7,027 nucleotides of DNA from Piscirickettsiaceae bacterium (lineage in GTDB: Bacteria; Pseudomonadota; Gammaproteobacteria; Thiomicrospirales; Thiomicrospiraceae), in the NCBI GenBank assembly GCA_027019045.1, contig JALUXI010000245.1, positions 1-7,027 on the forward strand. Reading direction: 5' to 3'. The position numbers and the translations under genes are program-made. Within the stretch, counting starts at the first letter, position 1. Each line of letters begins with the position of its first letter. Of this stretch, positions 6,889-7,027 are shown piece by piece. The notes under the pieces were generated by a model. That model did no database searches. It saw nothing but the letters and a program-made list of their open reading frames with translations, and was not told where the DNA came from.

Positions 6889-7027
6889 TGCTCAATGCCA
6901 TTCTCATTTTTCTAGCACTCTCGCTCGTTTTTGGCTTGTTACTCGGTTATGCCGCCGTCAAATTCAAAGTTGAAGGCGATCCACTCGTTGATCAGATTGA
7001 TGCCATCCTTCCGCAAACCCAGTGCGG
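6888..7027 (+). CDS. rsxB: RsxB/RnfB ferredoxin-like subunit (N-terminal part, cut by window edge)
   Basis: RsxB carries iron-sulfur clusters and is thought to deliver electrons into the Rnf/Rsx membrane complex. Only 46 full codons are visible, but they are diagnostic: an N-terminal membrane anchor (residues 3-24, NAILIFLALSLVFGLLLGYA), then FKVEGDPLVDQIDAILPQTQCG, which leads into the first 4Fe-4S cysteine motif (C46). The ATG overlaps the rsxA stop at TAATG, the usual tight coupling. The cluster-binding remainder is beyond the window. Confidence 0.93.
   Translation, partial: MLNAILIFLALSLVFGLLLGYAAVKFKVEGDPLVDQIDAILPQTQC

Overview
The window looks like ordinary chromosome from a polarly flagellated gammaproteobacterium with a moderately AT-rich genome. 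Two things point there: the flagellar block cheV / flgA-flgM-flgN followed by a PilZ gene, an order I recall from Pseudomonas and, in part, Vibrio; and an RsxA/RnfA protein very close to the enterobacterial one, followed by rsxB. A sulfur-oxidising Thiomicrospira-like lineage would fit, but that is a guess; nothing here fixes the genus. There is no mobile element, CRISPR array, tRNA or rRNA.

Left part, minus strand (1-1418): cheV, a CheW-receiver fusion, is followed by a secreted FlgT-like gene that runs off the left edge. The two overlap by one base at a TAATG junction. Positions 1419-1532 form a divergent intergenic region with candidate promoters for cheV and flgA and small inverted and direct repeats.

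Middle, plus strand (1533-4061): flgA (P-ring chaperone); a 179-bp gap with a clear sigma-28 (FliA) class promoter; flgM (anti-sigma-28); flgN (hook-filament junction protein chaperone); then a gene with its own sigma-70-type -10 element that encodes an unusual PilZ protein. In that protein the RxxxR and NxSxxG motifs are separated by about 90 residues. It sits where Pseudomonas has flgZ, a c-di-GMP motility brake, but lacks the YcgR-type N-terminal domain. This is the most interesting item in the window.

Right part, plus strand (4062-7027): a 152-bp gap with a terminator-like hairpin and a -10 element precedes metG (methionyl-tRNA synthetase with zinc knuckle and C-terminal tRNA-binding domain). 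It is followed 26 bp later by rsxA and, overlapping by one base, the start of rsxB. These begin an Rnf/Rsx membrane electron-transport operon that probably reads through from metG.

Functionally, the flagellar block holds the switch from hook-basal-body to filament stage: FlgA for the P ring, FlgM restraining FliA, and FlgN handling FlgK/FlgL. CheV, the FlgT-like protein and the PilZ protein cover chemotaxis coupling, motor periphery and probable c-di-GMP control. I see no wholly new system. The novelty is in protein architecture and promoter detail.
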